The notes: generated from the sequence alone by a model not told the origin. DNA of 64,000 bases from Chloroflexota bacterium (GCA_016860845.1 BOKF01000030.1:48073-112072), one strand, 5' to 3'; shown: positions 17,268 to 25,848, counted from the stretch's first letter. Numbers and translations are program-made.

Positions 17268-18515
17268 TTACTCTCCTGTATTTGTGGATATTGGTAGGGC
17301 TACTCGAGCCATAAGACCAGCGCCGAGGGCAACCAGAGCGCCGACGACATAGAACACGATGTAAAGACCAAAGGCATCGGCCACTATCCCTAAAAAGAAC
17401 GGCAGCAGACTATCGCCGACGCCGGTTACCGTACCGTACATGCCCAGGGCTGCTCCCCTGCTGGACCCATCGGCGTACCCGGCAATGGTCGCCTGGGCAA
17501 TGGTGAAGTACAGGCCGTAAGCCACTCCTTCGATAAGAAGTAAGCCGGTTAAAGCGGCAGCATCTTCAAGCTGCGGCAGGGCCAGGGCGACGAGCATAGC
17601 CAGAACCAGGGCCACGAGCAGGATGCGGGGACCGGCAAACCGGGTCGCCAGGGTTCCCCCGGGCAGACGAGCCAGGGTCGAAGCCAGGGCGCGGACAGCA
17701 AAGATTGAGCCAATGACAGCCTGGCTAATACCTAATCCGTGCGCATAAAGTGGGAAAAAGGCTACCACGACTCCGCCAAACATCAAGTGGATCAACAGGC
17801 CGCCGGTACATACCGCCAGAATGACCGGATTGGCGATCATGGCCCTGATTTGTTGGGCTAAAGGCGCTGTCCTGCTGCTGGCTAAATTAAGGCCGGCTGG
17901 CCGGCTGGGCAGCCAGGCCCAGGTCATCAGGAAACCGGTGACCGCAAGTGATGCCGCCAAAAAGTAAGTGGCCGGGTATCCGCCCATCTCGGCTACTCTC
18001 CCCCCGAGGGCCGAGCCGGCGGCATAGCCAAGGCCCATCGTGGTCGTCACCAGGCCAAAGGTCACGTGGCGGTCCCCGTCCGTAACCACATCGGCGGTGT
18101 AAGCCAAACCCACGGTGATGGTGGAGACGAAACCAAGCCCCAAAAGCACCTGGATCGGCAGCAGGAGATAGGGGTTCGTGGTTAAGGCCATCAGCAGAGC
18201 AGCCAGCCCCAGGAACAGCATGCCACCCATGAGGACACCTTTACGTCCCTGGCGGTCGGAGATGGTGCCAATGATAACGCCGGAACTTAATTGGGTTAGC
18301 CCGACCACCAGGGACAACGTCCCGACCAGGGTCAGCGAAGCGCCCAAACTGGTGGCAAAGAGCGAGAGGATCGGCCGCATCGAGCCGAGGATCATATCGG
18401 TGATGAAGATGAAAAGGCAGATGGCCAGGATCTCTCGCCGCAGCAGCGCCTCGCGCCACGGGTGGAGCACCCGCCATGCCGATTTTCGGGCGACCGCAAG
18501 CCTCTCCTCAGCCAT
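17268..18515 (-). CDS. Major facilitator superfamily transporter
   Basis: 415 aa from ATG 18515, which overlaps the end of the ureohydrolase gene by 8 nt. About twelve TM segments are visible. The loop between TM2 and TM3 carries GTISDRQGRKGVL, the classic MFS motif A. The overall pattern resembles drug/metabolite exporters (DHA1-like). With the EamA gene it makes two putative exporters in one operon, possibly removing a product such as an amine or urea derivative. Confidence 0.85.
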   Translation of the reverse strand: MAEERLAVARKSAWRVLHPWREALLRREILAICLFIFITDMILGSMRPILSLFATSLGASLTLVGTLSLVVGLTQLSSGVIIGTISDRQGRKGVLMGGMLFLGLAALLMALTTNPYLLLPIQVLLGLGFVSTITVGLAYTADVVTDGDRHVTFGLVTTTMGLGYAAGSALGGRVAEMGGYPATYFLAASLAVTGFLMTWAWLPSRPAGLNLASSRTAPLAQQIRAMIANPVILAVCTGGLLIHLMFGGVVVAFFPLYAHGLGISQAVIGSIFAVRALASTLARLPGGTLATRFAGPRILLVALVLAMLVALALPQLEDAAALTGLLLIEGVAYGLYFTIAQATIAGYADGSSRGAALGMYGTVTGVGDSLLPFFLGIVADAFGLYIVFYVVGALVALGAGLMARVALPISTNTGE

Positions 18516-19491
18516 GAAGGTCCGGTCGAGTCTCACTGCCCTGCTGGGTTTGTTTCCACAGCGCCAGGAGCGAGAGCAGCTCATAGGCTACGTTCGCCCC
18601 AAGGAGCGCCGTCACGCCCGCCGGATCGTAAGCCGGCAGAACCTCGACCACGTCCGCGGCGACCAGATGGATCCCGGCCAGGCCTCGCAGCAGCGCCAGG
18701 GCCTCGATACTGGTCGGCCCGCCAACTTCAGGGGTGCCGGTGCCGGGCGCAAAAGCCGGGTCCACAAAGTCAATGTCAAAACTCATAAAGGCCGGGCTAT
18801 GGCCAACCCGCTCGTGAATCTGGCCCAGCACGCTGTCCAGGCCCCGCTGGCGCAGCTCGTCCATCGTGACCACCGTAAAGCCTAAGGCCCGCGCCTCGGC
18901 CAAATCATCGGGCGAGTATAACGACCCGCGCATGCCCACCTGGATCGAGCGGCCGGGGTCCAGCAGTCCCTCCTCGACCGCCCGGCGCATCGGCGTGCCG
19001 TGCGTATGCTTATGGCCAAAGTAGCTGTCCCAGGTATCGGTATGGGCGTCGAACTGAATCAGGGCCACCGGGCCATGCATAGCCGCGACCGCCCGCAACT
19101 CACCCAGGCTGATCGAATGATCCCCGCCCAGGCTAATCGGAACCACCCCGGCCGCCAGGATCGGTTGTAAAAAAGCGGTAATTCGCTCATAACTATCCTT
19201 AATATAACCCGGCACCACCGGCGCGTCGCCGTAATCCACTACAGAAAATCTGGGAAATACCTGAATGCCGAGGGAAGGGTTGTAAGCGCGTAATAAGGCT
19301 GAGGCGCTGCGGATTGCCTCCGGGCCAAAACGCGCTCCAACTCGAAAGGTCGCGCCGGTGTCAAAGGGAATGCCGACAATGGCAAAATCCACACCTTCCA
19401 AAGTTTGGAGGGCCGGCAAGCGGGCGAAGGTGCGCACTCCTACAAAACGAGGAGATTGCAGCGAGTCAATGGGAGTATAAGGTGGTTTCAT
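18508..19491 (-). CDS. Ureohydrolase (agmatinase/arginase family)
   Basis: 327 aa from ATG 19491 (MKPPYTPIDS). The frame is open 132 nt further upstream, but that extension is not family-like. All manganese-binding motifs are present: His in GGDHS, Asp/His/Asp in DAHTD, and Asp/Asp in SFDIDFVDP. The family hydrolyses guanidino compounds (agmatine, guanidinobutyrate, arginine) to urea plus an amine or amino acid. The sequence GARFGPEAIRSAS and the length favour the agmatinase side. It lies in an amino-acid transport operon. Which guanidino compound it uses is not decided by sequence. Confidence 0.88.
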   Translation of the reverse strand: MKPPYTPIDSLQSPRFVGVRTFARLPALQTLEGVDFAIVGIPFDTGATFRVGARFGPEAIRSASALLRAYNPSLGIQVFPRFSVVDYGDAPVVPGYIKDSYERITAFLQPILAAGVVPISLGGDHSISLGELRAVAAMHGPVALIQFDAHTDTWDSYFGHKHTHGTPMRRAVEEGLLDPGRSIQVGMRGSLYSPDDLAEARALGFTVVTMDELRQRGLDSVLGQIHERVGHSPAFMSFDIDFVDPAFAPGTGTPEVGGPTSIEALALLRGLAGIHLVAADVVEVLPAYDPAGVTALLGANVAYELLSLLALWKQTQQGSETRPDLHG

Positions 19492-19549
19492 CAGAAGAAA
19501 TACTCTCTTCCTGTTCTTCAATAGGACTTCTGTGACTGAACTGGCGGCT

Positions 19550-20290
19550 TCATTCGGCCATCCAGGATTGCCACCACGTCCTACACCAGTAACCGATTGT
19601 GCCCTGAGCGTCGTGGTAATCAAGCCAATTTCTTAGCCAATTGAGAAATCGGGGATCACCGGGCCGGATGGCAGGGTGACCATATTCCTGGGCCAGAATT
19701 ACCAACCGTTCTTTATCATCTCTCAGCAGTCTGAGCCCGGCGTGCATTTCCATGAAGATTTTGGTAACAGCGTCTACCACACAGGCATCAATGCGATTGG
19801 CCTCCACCGCTGCCGGTGGATCTGCAAATTCGCTTATGGTCGCCAGGGGAAAGTGATTCGCTGCCACTTGAGCGATGGAAGAACCATGCCAGATGCCGAT
19901 CCGCCGCCCCGGCCTGTTCAATTCTTCTTTCATTCGAATGGGCTTATCTTTAGAGAACATAACCACTACCTGGGAAGGCAACAACCGGCCCACAAATTCT
20001 ACTTCCAAGGCTCTTTGGGGCGTATTGGTGTAACTCAACAAAAGGTCAACCTGTCCGGAAAGCAGGCCGGCCAGATGCTCAGGCCAAGGCAGGTCCACCC
20101 ATTCGACGCGCACCCCCAGGTCTTTGGCCATGATCTTCCCCAATTCACAAACGACTCCAGAAGGTTCACCAGTGGTGCGCTCAAGATAAAACTCCGGCGG
20201 GTGTCCCTCCTCTGGCGGGGGCGAGAAAGCTACGGCGATGTGTAAGATACCTCTTGCCTGAATCTCATCCAGCAGTGATTGATTTGACAT
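19550..20290 (-). CDS. Family 3 amino-acid-binding-protein fold without signal peptide (paralogue)
   Basis: 246 aa, starting MSNQSLLDEIQARGILHIAVAFS with no hydrophobic leader. The body (GVVCELGKIMAKDLGVRVEWVDLPWPEHL, RFLNWLRNWLDYHD, ending in a Trp-rich WWQSWMAE tail) is strongly similar to the 14391-15173 protein. The canonical ligand-site Arg region reads GIWHGSS in place of the usual GV(x)GT, as in its paralogue (GSWHGSS). It lies 28 nt after the second permease gene, where a binding-protein or ATPase gene would be expected. Confidence 0.8.
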   Translation of the reverse strand: MSNQSLLDEIQARGILHIAVAFSPPPEEGHPPEFYLERTTGEPSGVVCELGKIMAKDLGVRVEWVDLPWPEHLAGLLSGQVDLLLSYTNTPQRALEVEFVGRLLPSQVVVMFSKDKPIRMKEELNRPGRRIGIWHGSSIAQVAANHFPLATISEFADPPAAVEANRIDACVVDAVTKIFMEMHAGLRLLRDDKERLVILAQEYGHPAIRPGDPRFLNWLRNWLDYHDAQGTIGYWCRTWWQSWMAE

Positions 20291-20318
20291 TCATGGGCCT
20301 CCATGCGCCGATACTAAC

Positions 20319-20978
20319 TCAAAATTGATGCTTTTTTTCCAGGTGAGCAGATATTCGGGTAATCAGGAAGACAAGGCTGGCATATATCACCGCTCCGACG
20401 GTGTAAAACTCCATCGTTCTAAAGGTGTCGCTGGCGCCTTCGCGCATTAATCTGAGTAATTCAGTAACGCCGATGACCGACACCAGCGAGGAGTCCATCA
20501 CCATGATGGCAAACATATTTGTCGTCGGTGGGATAATAATTCGAATTGTCTGGGGTAAGATGACATCTATAAAGGTCTGAAACGACGTCAACCCCAAAGA
20601 AAGGGCTGCCTCAGTTTGCCCTTTCGAGATGGACTCTATTGCGCCTCGATCAATCTCCGACAGATAGGCGCCATACAAGGTGGACAAACAGATGACGCCG
20701 GCTTGAAGCGGCGAAAATTTAATCCCCAAAAACACGTCCAACCCGTAATAAAGCCACAAGACGTATACATAGAGTGGGATACCACGAAAGAACTGTACAT
20801 AAACTTTGGCCCCTGTACGCAAAGGCGCAAGCTTGGCTGTTTGACATACGGCGATGATGAATCCCCAGATAACCGCTATCAACATGGAGATAACGGACAC
20901 ATATAGAGTCATCATTACCCCCCGTACAAACAGATCTGACCGCTCGATGACGGGAGCAAAATTCAATTCGTAGGGCAT
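20319..20978 (-). CDS. Amino-acid ABC transporter permease (HisM/GlnP type)
   Basis: 219 aa, five to six TM segments. The EAA loop region is EAALSLGLTSFQTFIDVILPQTIRIIIPP (about residues 122-150). This is the polar amino-acid permease class. It is the second of two consecutive permease genes, which probably form a heterodimer. No ATPase gene follows, so the ATP-binding subunit must be encoded elsewhere. Confidence 0.88.
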   Translation of the reverse strand: MPYELNFAPVIERSDLFVRGVMMTLYVSVISMLIAVIWGFIIAVCQTAKLAPLRTGAKVYVQFFRGIPLYVYVLWLYYGLDVFLGIKFSPLQAGVICLSTLYGAYLSEIDRGAIESISKGQTEAALSLGLTSFQTFIDVILPQTIRIIIPPTTNMFAIMVMDSSLVSVIGVTELLRLMREGASDTFRTMEFYTVGAVIYASLVFLITRISAHLEKKHQF

Positions 20979-21011
20979 ATCACCAGTCCGAGCAAATATC
21001 GGTTCAAATAA

Positions 21012-21689
21012 TTAAGACCTGGCCTTGGCTCGTTGGACCCACCTAAAGCGACTTTCTAAAAGCGTAAAAACCTGGCCCCAACTCAGCGCCAAAATGACAT
21101 AAATTACGGCTGTAACCGTCAAGAACTCGAAAGGTCTCAAAAAGAAGTTGGCTCTCATTTGGGCCGCTCGGGTTAATTCAACCACACCCAACACGGAAAC
21201 CAGGGCCGAACCCTTGACCATGCCAATAAAATCATTACCAATGGCCGGGACAATAATGGGAAGCGCCTGAGGGAAAACAACATCTATAAAAGATTGGAAG
21301 CGAGTTAGCCCTAGCGCTTTGGCTGCTTCAACCTGCCCCTTTGGGATAGCCTCGATTCCCGCCCGGTAAATCTCGGCCAAGTTGGCTGCTCCCTGAATCA
21401 CCAACGTAGCAATGGCTGCCTGCAACGGTGAGAGATCAAGCCCCAAAAATACCCCCACCCCGAAATACATCCACAAAAGCAATACCAGCAAGGGCACACC
21501 CCGGAAGAAATCAATATAAATCTTGGTTAGGGTACGAACGGGAATTAGCTTCACTCTTCGCAGCAGAGCGAGCGCCAGGCCCCACAGAAGGGCCAGAGCC
21601 ATGGAGACAACGGTCACAAAAAGTGTCATCCCTACGCCCTGGAGTAGAAAGGGCAGGCTTTCGATTACAGGCGTAAAATTAAGTTGCAT
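21012..21689 (-). CDS. Amino-acid ABC transporter permease (HisQ/GlnP type)
   Basis: 225 aa, polar amino-acid permease fold with an EAA loop QVEAAKALGLTRFQSFIDVVFPQALP. It starts 50 nt after the secreted binding-protein gene and is followed by its partner permease after 33 nt. The two share the N-terminal signature LxFxPVIExxxxxxxGVxMTL. Confidence 0.88.
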   Translation of the reverse strand: MQLNFTPVIESLPFLLQGVGMTLFVTVVSMALALLWGLALALLRRVKLIPVRTLTKIYIDFFRGVPLLVLLLWMYFGVGVFLGLDLSPLQAAIATLVIQGAANLAEIYRAGIEAIPKGQVEAAKALGLTRFQSFIDVVFPQALPIIVPAIGNDFIGMVKGSALVSVLGVVELTRAAQMRANFFLRPFEFLTVTAVIYVILALSWGQVFTLLESRFRWVQRAKARS

Positions 21690-21739
21690 ACCCGGTTGAA
21701 CTTATATCGTTGTCGATTCAGGCTATCAACGTGTAAACC

Positions 21740-22639
21740 CTAAAATCCAGGTTGGGGTAAAGCCCTCATCCACTCGGGCACACCCCGTTCCTCATAACTG
21801 GCAAGTTTAGTATTGCGTAGCGTTCCATTCGCCGTGTAAAAATCAACCCAACCATTAAGCCAGTTGAGAAAACGTTGATCTCCGGCCCGAATAACCATGC
21901 TGCCAAGTTCCGTATAGACAATTTCATCCTGCCATATTTTGGCCCCTGGATTATTCTGCGTTAGATCAAAAGCATCGCCAGCATCGGCGAACATGGCATC
22001 CGCCCGTCCGGTGGCTACTTCCAAATAAGCGGCCGCCAGGTCCAGACCATTGTGATTGGCGTTCGGAAACATGAGTTTGGTGGTCCGCTCTTGAGAACTG
22101 CCAAGAATGAAGGTGATAGTCCGGTCGGGCTGATTCAGGGCCAATGCCACCTCGTCCAAGGTTGTAAGATCGTGCAGGGGACTGTCTGCGGGCAGCAGGA
22201 GCACGCCGGGATACCAATCCATCGGCTTGCTCATTTCAACCACCTTCAGCCGTTCTGGCGTCAAGGTCATCCCCTGGGTAATAATATCTACCTTGCCGGT
22301 CTCAATGGCCGGAATGAGGGCGGTCCACTCCATGTCCACCCATTCCACCTCAACGCCTAAATCTTGGGCCATGAGGTTCGTAAGATCAACAGCATAGCCT
22401 CTGCGTTCATTCGTGTTAGGATCAATATAACAAGCGCCCTTGTAGACGCACTCAGTTCCCACTCTTAAGACGCCTCGCTCCTGTATCCCGTCCAGAAGCG
22501 ACGATGGAACCTGGGCGGCAGCCAGGGCTGGCTCCACCGCCTCAAGAATCTGTTGGCCTCGGCTGGGTTGGTCGTGATAGCCAGTTATCAATACAACCAA
22601 CATCAGAACCACCAAAAATATTACCATAACCTTCTTCAT
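21740..22639 (-). CDS. Secreted family 3 amino-acid-binding protein
   Basis: 299 aa. N-terminal hydrophobic signal MKKVMVIFLVVLMLVVLITG with no lipobox cysteine, so it is either cleaved by signal peptidase I or stays as a membrane anchor. The binding domain runs from GIQERGVLRVGTECVYKGACY (about residue 56) to the C-terminus. Its site resembles general polar amino-acid binders. It is the first gene of the nine-gene operon, with AGGAGGA upstream. It shares the RFLNWLNGW C-terminal motif with the two unsignalled paralogues, so all three probably arose by duplication. Confidence 0.88.
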   Translation of the reverse strand: MKKVMVIFLVVLMLVVLITGYHDQPSRGQQILEAVEPALAAAQVPSSLLDGIQERGVLRVGTECVYKGACYIDPNTNERRGYAVDLTNLMAQDLGVEVEWVDMEWTALIPAIETGKVDIITQGMTLTPERLKVVEMSKPMDWYPGVLLLPADSPLHDLTTLDEVALALNQPDRTITFILGSSQERTTKLMFPNANHNGLDLAAAYLEVATGRADAMFADAGDAFDLTQNNPGAKIWQDEIVYTELGSMVIRAGDQRFLNWLNGWVDFYTANGTLRNTKLASYEERGVPEWMRALPQPGF

Positions 22640-22671
22640 GGGAATCCTCCTATAAGGATATAAATATTAGG

Positions 22672-22691
22672 CTTCACCCGACCCGGTGAAG
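22672..22691. promoter_or_regulatory. Short palindrome upstream of the amino-acid transport operon
   Basis: CTTCACC-CGACCC-GGTGAAG: perfect 7-bp arms about 32 nt upstream of the binding-protein start. It could be an operator or a leader hairpin. No clear -10/-35 pair was identified around it. Confidence 0.35.
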
Positions 22692-22840
22692 ATTTACCCC
22701 ATAGCTTAAATTTATCGTGTCGCTCTCAGGTTGCAGCAATTGTTTGGTTAGGTTGAAGTCGAGTTCAGAATACTGGCAGGTAATTTGCTCAATCAAGATA
22801 GTAACAGAATTGACATTGGCGAGGAGAGAGGAAATAGATA

Positions 22841-22878
22841 AAAAAAACGAGTGGACAGCCTTATCGCCATCTCACTCG
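22841..22878 (-). terminator. Hairpin with T-run on the minus strand (mirror copy of 24479-24515)
   Basis: CGAGTG (22848-22853) and CACTCG (22873-22878) with seven A residues at 22841-22847, that is a T-run when read on the minus strand. It would stop leftward transcription entering the amino-acid operon. The same hairpin occurs in opposite orientation at 24479-24515. The rest of 22692-23102 shows no gene. Confidence 0.5.
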
Positions 22879-23102
22879 CTTTAATGTAGCTAGTTTGATT
22901 ACGGATCCAGTTCTGCATGGGCGCCAGAATGAGATAGCCCCCAATGCCCCGAAGTACGGCTTGGAAACTTCAAACCATTCGATAAGGCAACCTGGGAGGG
23001 AGGATGATAGCCGATAAAAATTGGCTTGATCGCCAGGTTGCTCAACTGACTACAATTAATATGAAGTTTGATTTCAATTATAACAGCAGCGAAAAAAACT
23101 AC

Positions 23103-23144
23103 ACAAGGTACAATCGGGTCAAATTGGAGACCCGGATAGTATCA
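23103..23144 (+). repeat. 42-bp inverted repeat, left copy, flanking the LLM oxidoreductase gene
   Basis: It matches the reverse complement of 24243-24284 at 38 of 42 positions. Each copy also contains its own small hairpin (CGGGTC ... GACCCG). It may be a dispersed palindromic repeat present twice, or part of a longer decayed inverted duplication. Confidence 0.7.
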
Positions 23145-23271
23145 ATTTTGGTGTGAGGCAAAATAAATTTTGGAGCGGCAATCTTGAAGCAATTAATAGC
23201 GAATGATACTGAATGTATCAGAAGTTGAGCCTGTTCGGCCCTTGTCAACATCTATAGCCTGCCTATCCTAT

Positions 23272-24222
23272 ATGAAGATGCCACGAGGCATATCTGAGAG
23301 CGGAAAGGAGCTTACCCTTATAGAGGTTGGCGTTGTTTTGCCCTACGCAGGTCCCCTAACAAACCCTGAAGATATTGTGACGGTGGCCCGGTGGGCGGAC
23401 GAACTGGGATATCATTCGCTTTGGCAGACAGACCACGTGGCGCTGCCGGAACGGGTAGAGTCCTACTATCCCTACCGCAAAAATAACCGCTGGGATTATC
23501 CCCCTGAGACCAAGTGGGTTGACCCGCTTTTGGCGCTGGCCTGGGCGGGCGCGGCCGCACCCGCCCTCAAGCTTGGTACCTCGGTGCTGGTTATACCTCT
23601 CCGGCATCCCCTCCTTCTGGCAAAACAGGTTTCGAGTCTCGACTTTTTGACGGGAGGCCGAGTTATTTTGGGAGTTGGAGTGGGTTGGATGGAGGAAGAG
23701 TTTAAGCTTATGGGGCAGTCTTTCTCTAACCGAGGCCGGCGGGCCATTGAAATGATAAAATTAATGAGAGAGCTGTGGTCTGGTGAAACCATTGACTTTC
23801 AAGACGAATTTTACCGGGTTCCGGGCTGCAAGATGTATCCCAGGCCCACCCAGCCAAATATTCCCATAGTCTGGGGGGGGCACAGCGAAGCTACATTAAA
23901 ACGTGTCGCTCAGATTGGCGATGGCTGGCACCCAACCCAAATCTCGCTTGGCCAATTGGAAGAGGGCATCAATAAGCTAAAGCATTATTGCGAGGCGTCT
24001 CAGCGTGATCCCAATTCTGTGTTGATCATTGCCCGGCCGGGTGACAACTACCAGATCGATGCTGAAACCCAAGTTCGACACGTTGAACTAGGGATTGACC
24101 ATCTCATTGTCGACTCGCCCATTAAGTTCAACGAGGATCCCGGCTTCAAAACTTTACGCGAGCAAATGGAGCGCGTAGCAGAAATATGCGGTCTCCAGCC
24201 TCGGCCACCCAACACCTTGTAA
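23272..24222 (+). CDS. LLM-class flavin/F420-dependent oxidoreductase
   Basis: 316 aa from ATG 23272. It has the luciferase-like TIM barrel: EVGVVLPYAGP start, DELGYHSLWQTDHVALP, LTGGRVILGVGVGWMEEEF (the flavin/F420-binding region), and a late IPIVWGGHSEATLKRVAQIGDGW. The pattern matches probable F420-dependent enzymes of Actinobacteria and Chloroflexi, with unknown substrate. The best ribosome site in the region, GGAAAGGAG (23302-23310), precedes an in-frame ATA codon (23320), after which the protein would start exactly at the family N-terminus. The annotated ATG has no clear ribosome site. The gene stands alone between nested inverted repeats and is followed by a terminator. Confidence 0.85.
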   Translation: MKMPRGISESGKELTLIEVGVVLPYAGPLTNPEDIVTVARWADELGYHSLWQTDHVALPERVESYYPYRKNNRWDYPPETKWVDPLLALAWAGAAAPALKLGTSVLVIPLRHPLLLAKQVSSLDFLTGGRVILGVGVGWMEEEFKLMGQSFSNRGRRAIEMIKLMRELWSGETIDFQDEFYRVPGCKMYPRPTQPNIPIVWGGHSEATLKRVAQIGDGWHPTQISLGQLEEGINKLKHYCEASQRDPNSVLIIARPGDNYQIDAETQVRHVELGIDHLIVDSPIKFNEDPGFKTLREQMERVAEICGLQPRPPNTL

Positions 24223-24242
24223 CGTGGTATAAGGCGAGGAGA

Positions 24243-24284
24243 TGATACCAACCGGGTCTCCAAGTTGACCCGATTGTGCCTTGT
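24243..24284 (-). repeat. 42-bp inverted repeat, right copy
   Basis: Mirror partner of 23103-23144 (38 of 42 matching). It lies 20 nt after the LLM gene stop. A shorter shared block GCCAGGTTG occurs outside both copies at similar distance (23032-23040 and 24335-24343, inverted), suggesting that the inverted duplication was once longer. Confidence 0.7.
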
Positions 24285-24478
24285 TCTACTTGCCGGAGTA
24301 TTAGTATAATTAGGTTTAAGCTTGGTTAGCAGGACAACCTGGCAAACGGAATAGATTTCCACACTTCTAACTGAAGTAATCACTCCCCGCGCTGCACGGA
24401 ACACTGGTCAAATTCAAAAGCCTATCGTAAACACCTGGTAGCTGTCTCATTCTAGCGCCAAGTGTGATAAGTCTAAAA

Positions 24479-24515
24479 CGAGTGAGGTAGCTTACAAAAC
24501 TATCCACTCGTTTTT
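24479..24515 (+). terminator. Rho-independent terminator downstream of the LLM gene
   Basis: CGAGTG (24479-24484) pairs with CACTCG (24505-24510), followed by five T residues. A-rich sequence precedes the stem, so it may work in both directions. The flanking 24516-24667 stretch shows no gene. Confidence 0.6.
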
Positions 24516-24667
24516 AATTGTATTACCATTTCCATCTTCCTTCTCCTTATTGTAACTACAACCCTTTGTAACCCCGTTTTTCGGTTGTGTCAATGGATTG
24601 GACACTTCAAAAGCGGCGAGGTTAGGCAGTCATGGTCACTATCTTGGAGCTTATGCGATCTGATCTA

Positions 24668-25620
24668 ACTGGCTGTCTAAAAATTAGGAACAGTCTGTCT
24701 ACGATCGAGTCGACGTAACATCATCCGAATAGCAGCGATATAAACATCACTTTCACTGGTCTGGGTCAGGTGTTCATATTCTTTGCTTAAGATGCGGTTG
24801 CGACCCAGCCAAGCAAAGGTTCGTTCCACAATCCAGCGTTTGGGCAAGACCACGAACCCTTTTTGCGCTTGGTCACGGGTGACGATTTTCAGGATAAAGC
24901 GAAATTGCTGTTTGACCCACTCGACCAGACCATTTTTGGGGTAGATGCCATCGGCAATGACCTTTTGTAAGCGGCTCGATTTGGCCGGGGCTTGTTGTAA
25001 GACCTGACGAGCGCCATCATAATCCTGAATATTGGCGGCGTGAACCACCAGGACCAGTAACAGACCCAGGCTATCCACCAGAATATGGCGTTTGCGTCCT
25101 TTGATTTTCTTGCCTCCATCAAAGCCCCGTTCACCGCCGGCTTCGGTGGCTTTGACGGTTTGACTATCCAGAATAGCCAGGCTAGGGTCAGGCTGTTTGC
25201 CTACGGCCCGACGAACCAGGCGACGTAGCAGGTCAGTGAGCCGTTCCCAGGTGCCATCACTGGTCCACTTTTTGTAGTAGTACCAGACGTGGCGCCAATC
25301 AGGAAACTCTTTGGGCAGCATGCGCCATTGGCAACCGGTGCGGGTTCGATAAAAGATCGCATTGACTACCTCGCGCAGGTTTACAGTTCGTTTCCGGCCT
25401 GGTCCTTCGGCCTGAGCTAATTCCGGGGCGATGATCGCCCATTCTTTATCGGTACTGTCGCTGGCGTACCGTTTGTTCGACTGGGGATGCTTGGCAACCC
25501 CACTATAAGTGCTTTTACTCATTTTTCCTCCCTAACTTATGGTTGATTTCAGATGCCCTTCATCTCTGAAATCTTACATGATTGAGGGAGGATACCTTAA
25601 CGAATTTTTAGACAGCCAGT
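24668..25620 (-). mobile_element. Complete IS5-family insertion sequence
   Basis: Terminal inverted repeats ACTGGCTGTCTAAAAATT (24668-24685) and its exact reverse complement (25603-25620) bound a 953-bp element containing one intact transposase gene. The outermost base or bases may belong to the target site. No unambiguous target duplication was found, so the exact end is uncertain by a few bases. Perfect ends and an intact gene suggest a recent insertion. It separates the metabolic half from the accessory half. Confidence 0.85.
24677..25522 (-). CDS. IS5-family DDE transposase
   Basis: 281 aa in a single frame, ATG with GGGAGG upstream. The N-terminal DUF4096-like region (TDKEWAIIAPEL ... 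YRTRTGCQWRMLPKEFPDWRHVWYYYKKW) precedes the DDE domain: Asp in AILDSQTVK, Asp in VIADGIYPK, Glu in WIVERTFAWLGRNRILSKEYE. All catalytic residues are present and the frame is unbroken, so it is probably active. The stop codon lies inside the left terminal repeat. Confidence 0.92.
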   Translation of the reverse strand: MSKSTYSGVAKHPQSNKRYASDSTDKEWAIIAPELAQAEGPGRKRTVNLREVVNAIFYRTRTGCQWRMLPKEFPDWRHVWYYYKKWTSDGTWERLTDLLRRLVRRAVGKQPDPSLAILDSQTVKATEAGGERGFDGGKKIKGRKRHILVDSLGLLLVLVVHAANIQDYDGARQVLQQAPAKSSRLQKVIADGIYPKNGLVEWVKQQFRFILKIVTRDQAQKGFVVLPKRWIVERTFAWLGRNRILSKEYEHLTQTSESDVYIAAIRMMLRRLDRRQTVPNF

Positions 25621-25711
25621 GAGAAACACGTTCTTATGAGAAAAAGCTATAATGTTAAAGCCAACCCGCAAGAAAACACACAGAATGTGTAGAAATTCAA
25701 CGAAAAAGCTA

Positions 25712-25740
25712 TTGAAACGGAAACCGAAATCTGATATAAT
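25712..25740 (+). promoter_or_regulatory. Strong sigma70-type promoter without a following gene
   Basis: TTGAAA (25712-25717), 17-bp spacer, TATAAT (25735-25740). It faces right. A terminator lies about 100 nt downstream, with no credible reading frame between. Confidence 0.6.
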
Positions 25741-25746
25741 TAGGAT

Positions 25747-25848
25747 TAAAATAGAACACTAGGGGGGATATCCGGACCCTTTGCGAGACGGATTCCATCA
25801 CTTTATGCTTCACCCATACGCCACCTGATCTATCGGGCGGCGTTTTTT
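25747..25848 (+). ncRNA. Candidate small RNA of about 100 nt
   Basis: Predicted start about 7 nt after the TATAAT box. The transcript would contain an internal hairpin around ATCCG ... CGGAT (about 25769-25794) and end in a terminator: ACGCCACCT (25818-25826) pairs with GGGCGGCGT (25835-25843) with one mismatch and one G-T pair, followed by six T residues. It was not recognised as any known RNA family. After it, an open frame ending at 25949 (YGSRFNWAKEREAW ...) may be a gene remnant. The rest of 25950-26255 holds only a perfect palindrome GACGCTAGCGTC at 26121-26132. Confidence 0.4.

Noticed and set aside
18516..18584. Longer N-terminus for the MFS transporter
   Set aside because: The extension lies inside the ureohydrolase gene and is unlike MFS N-termini; ATG 18515 gives a normal start.
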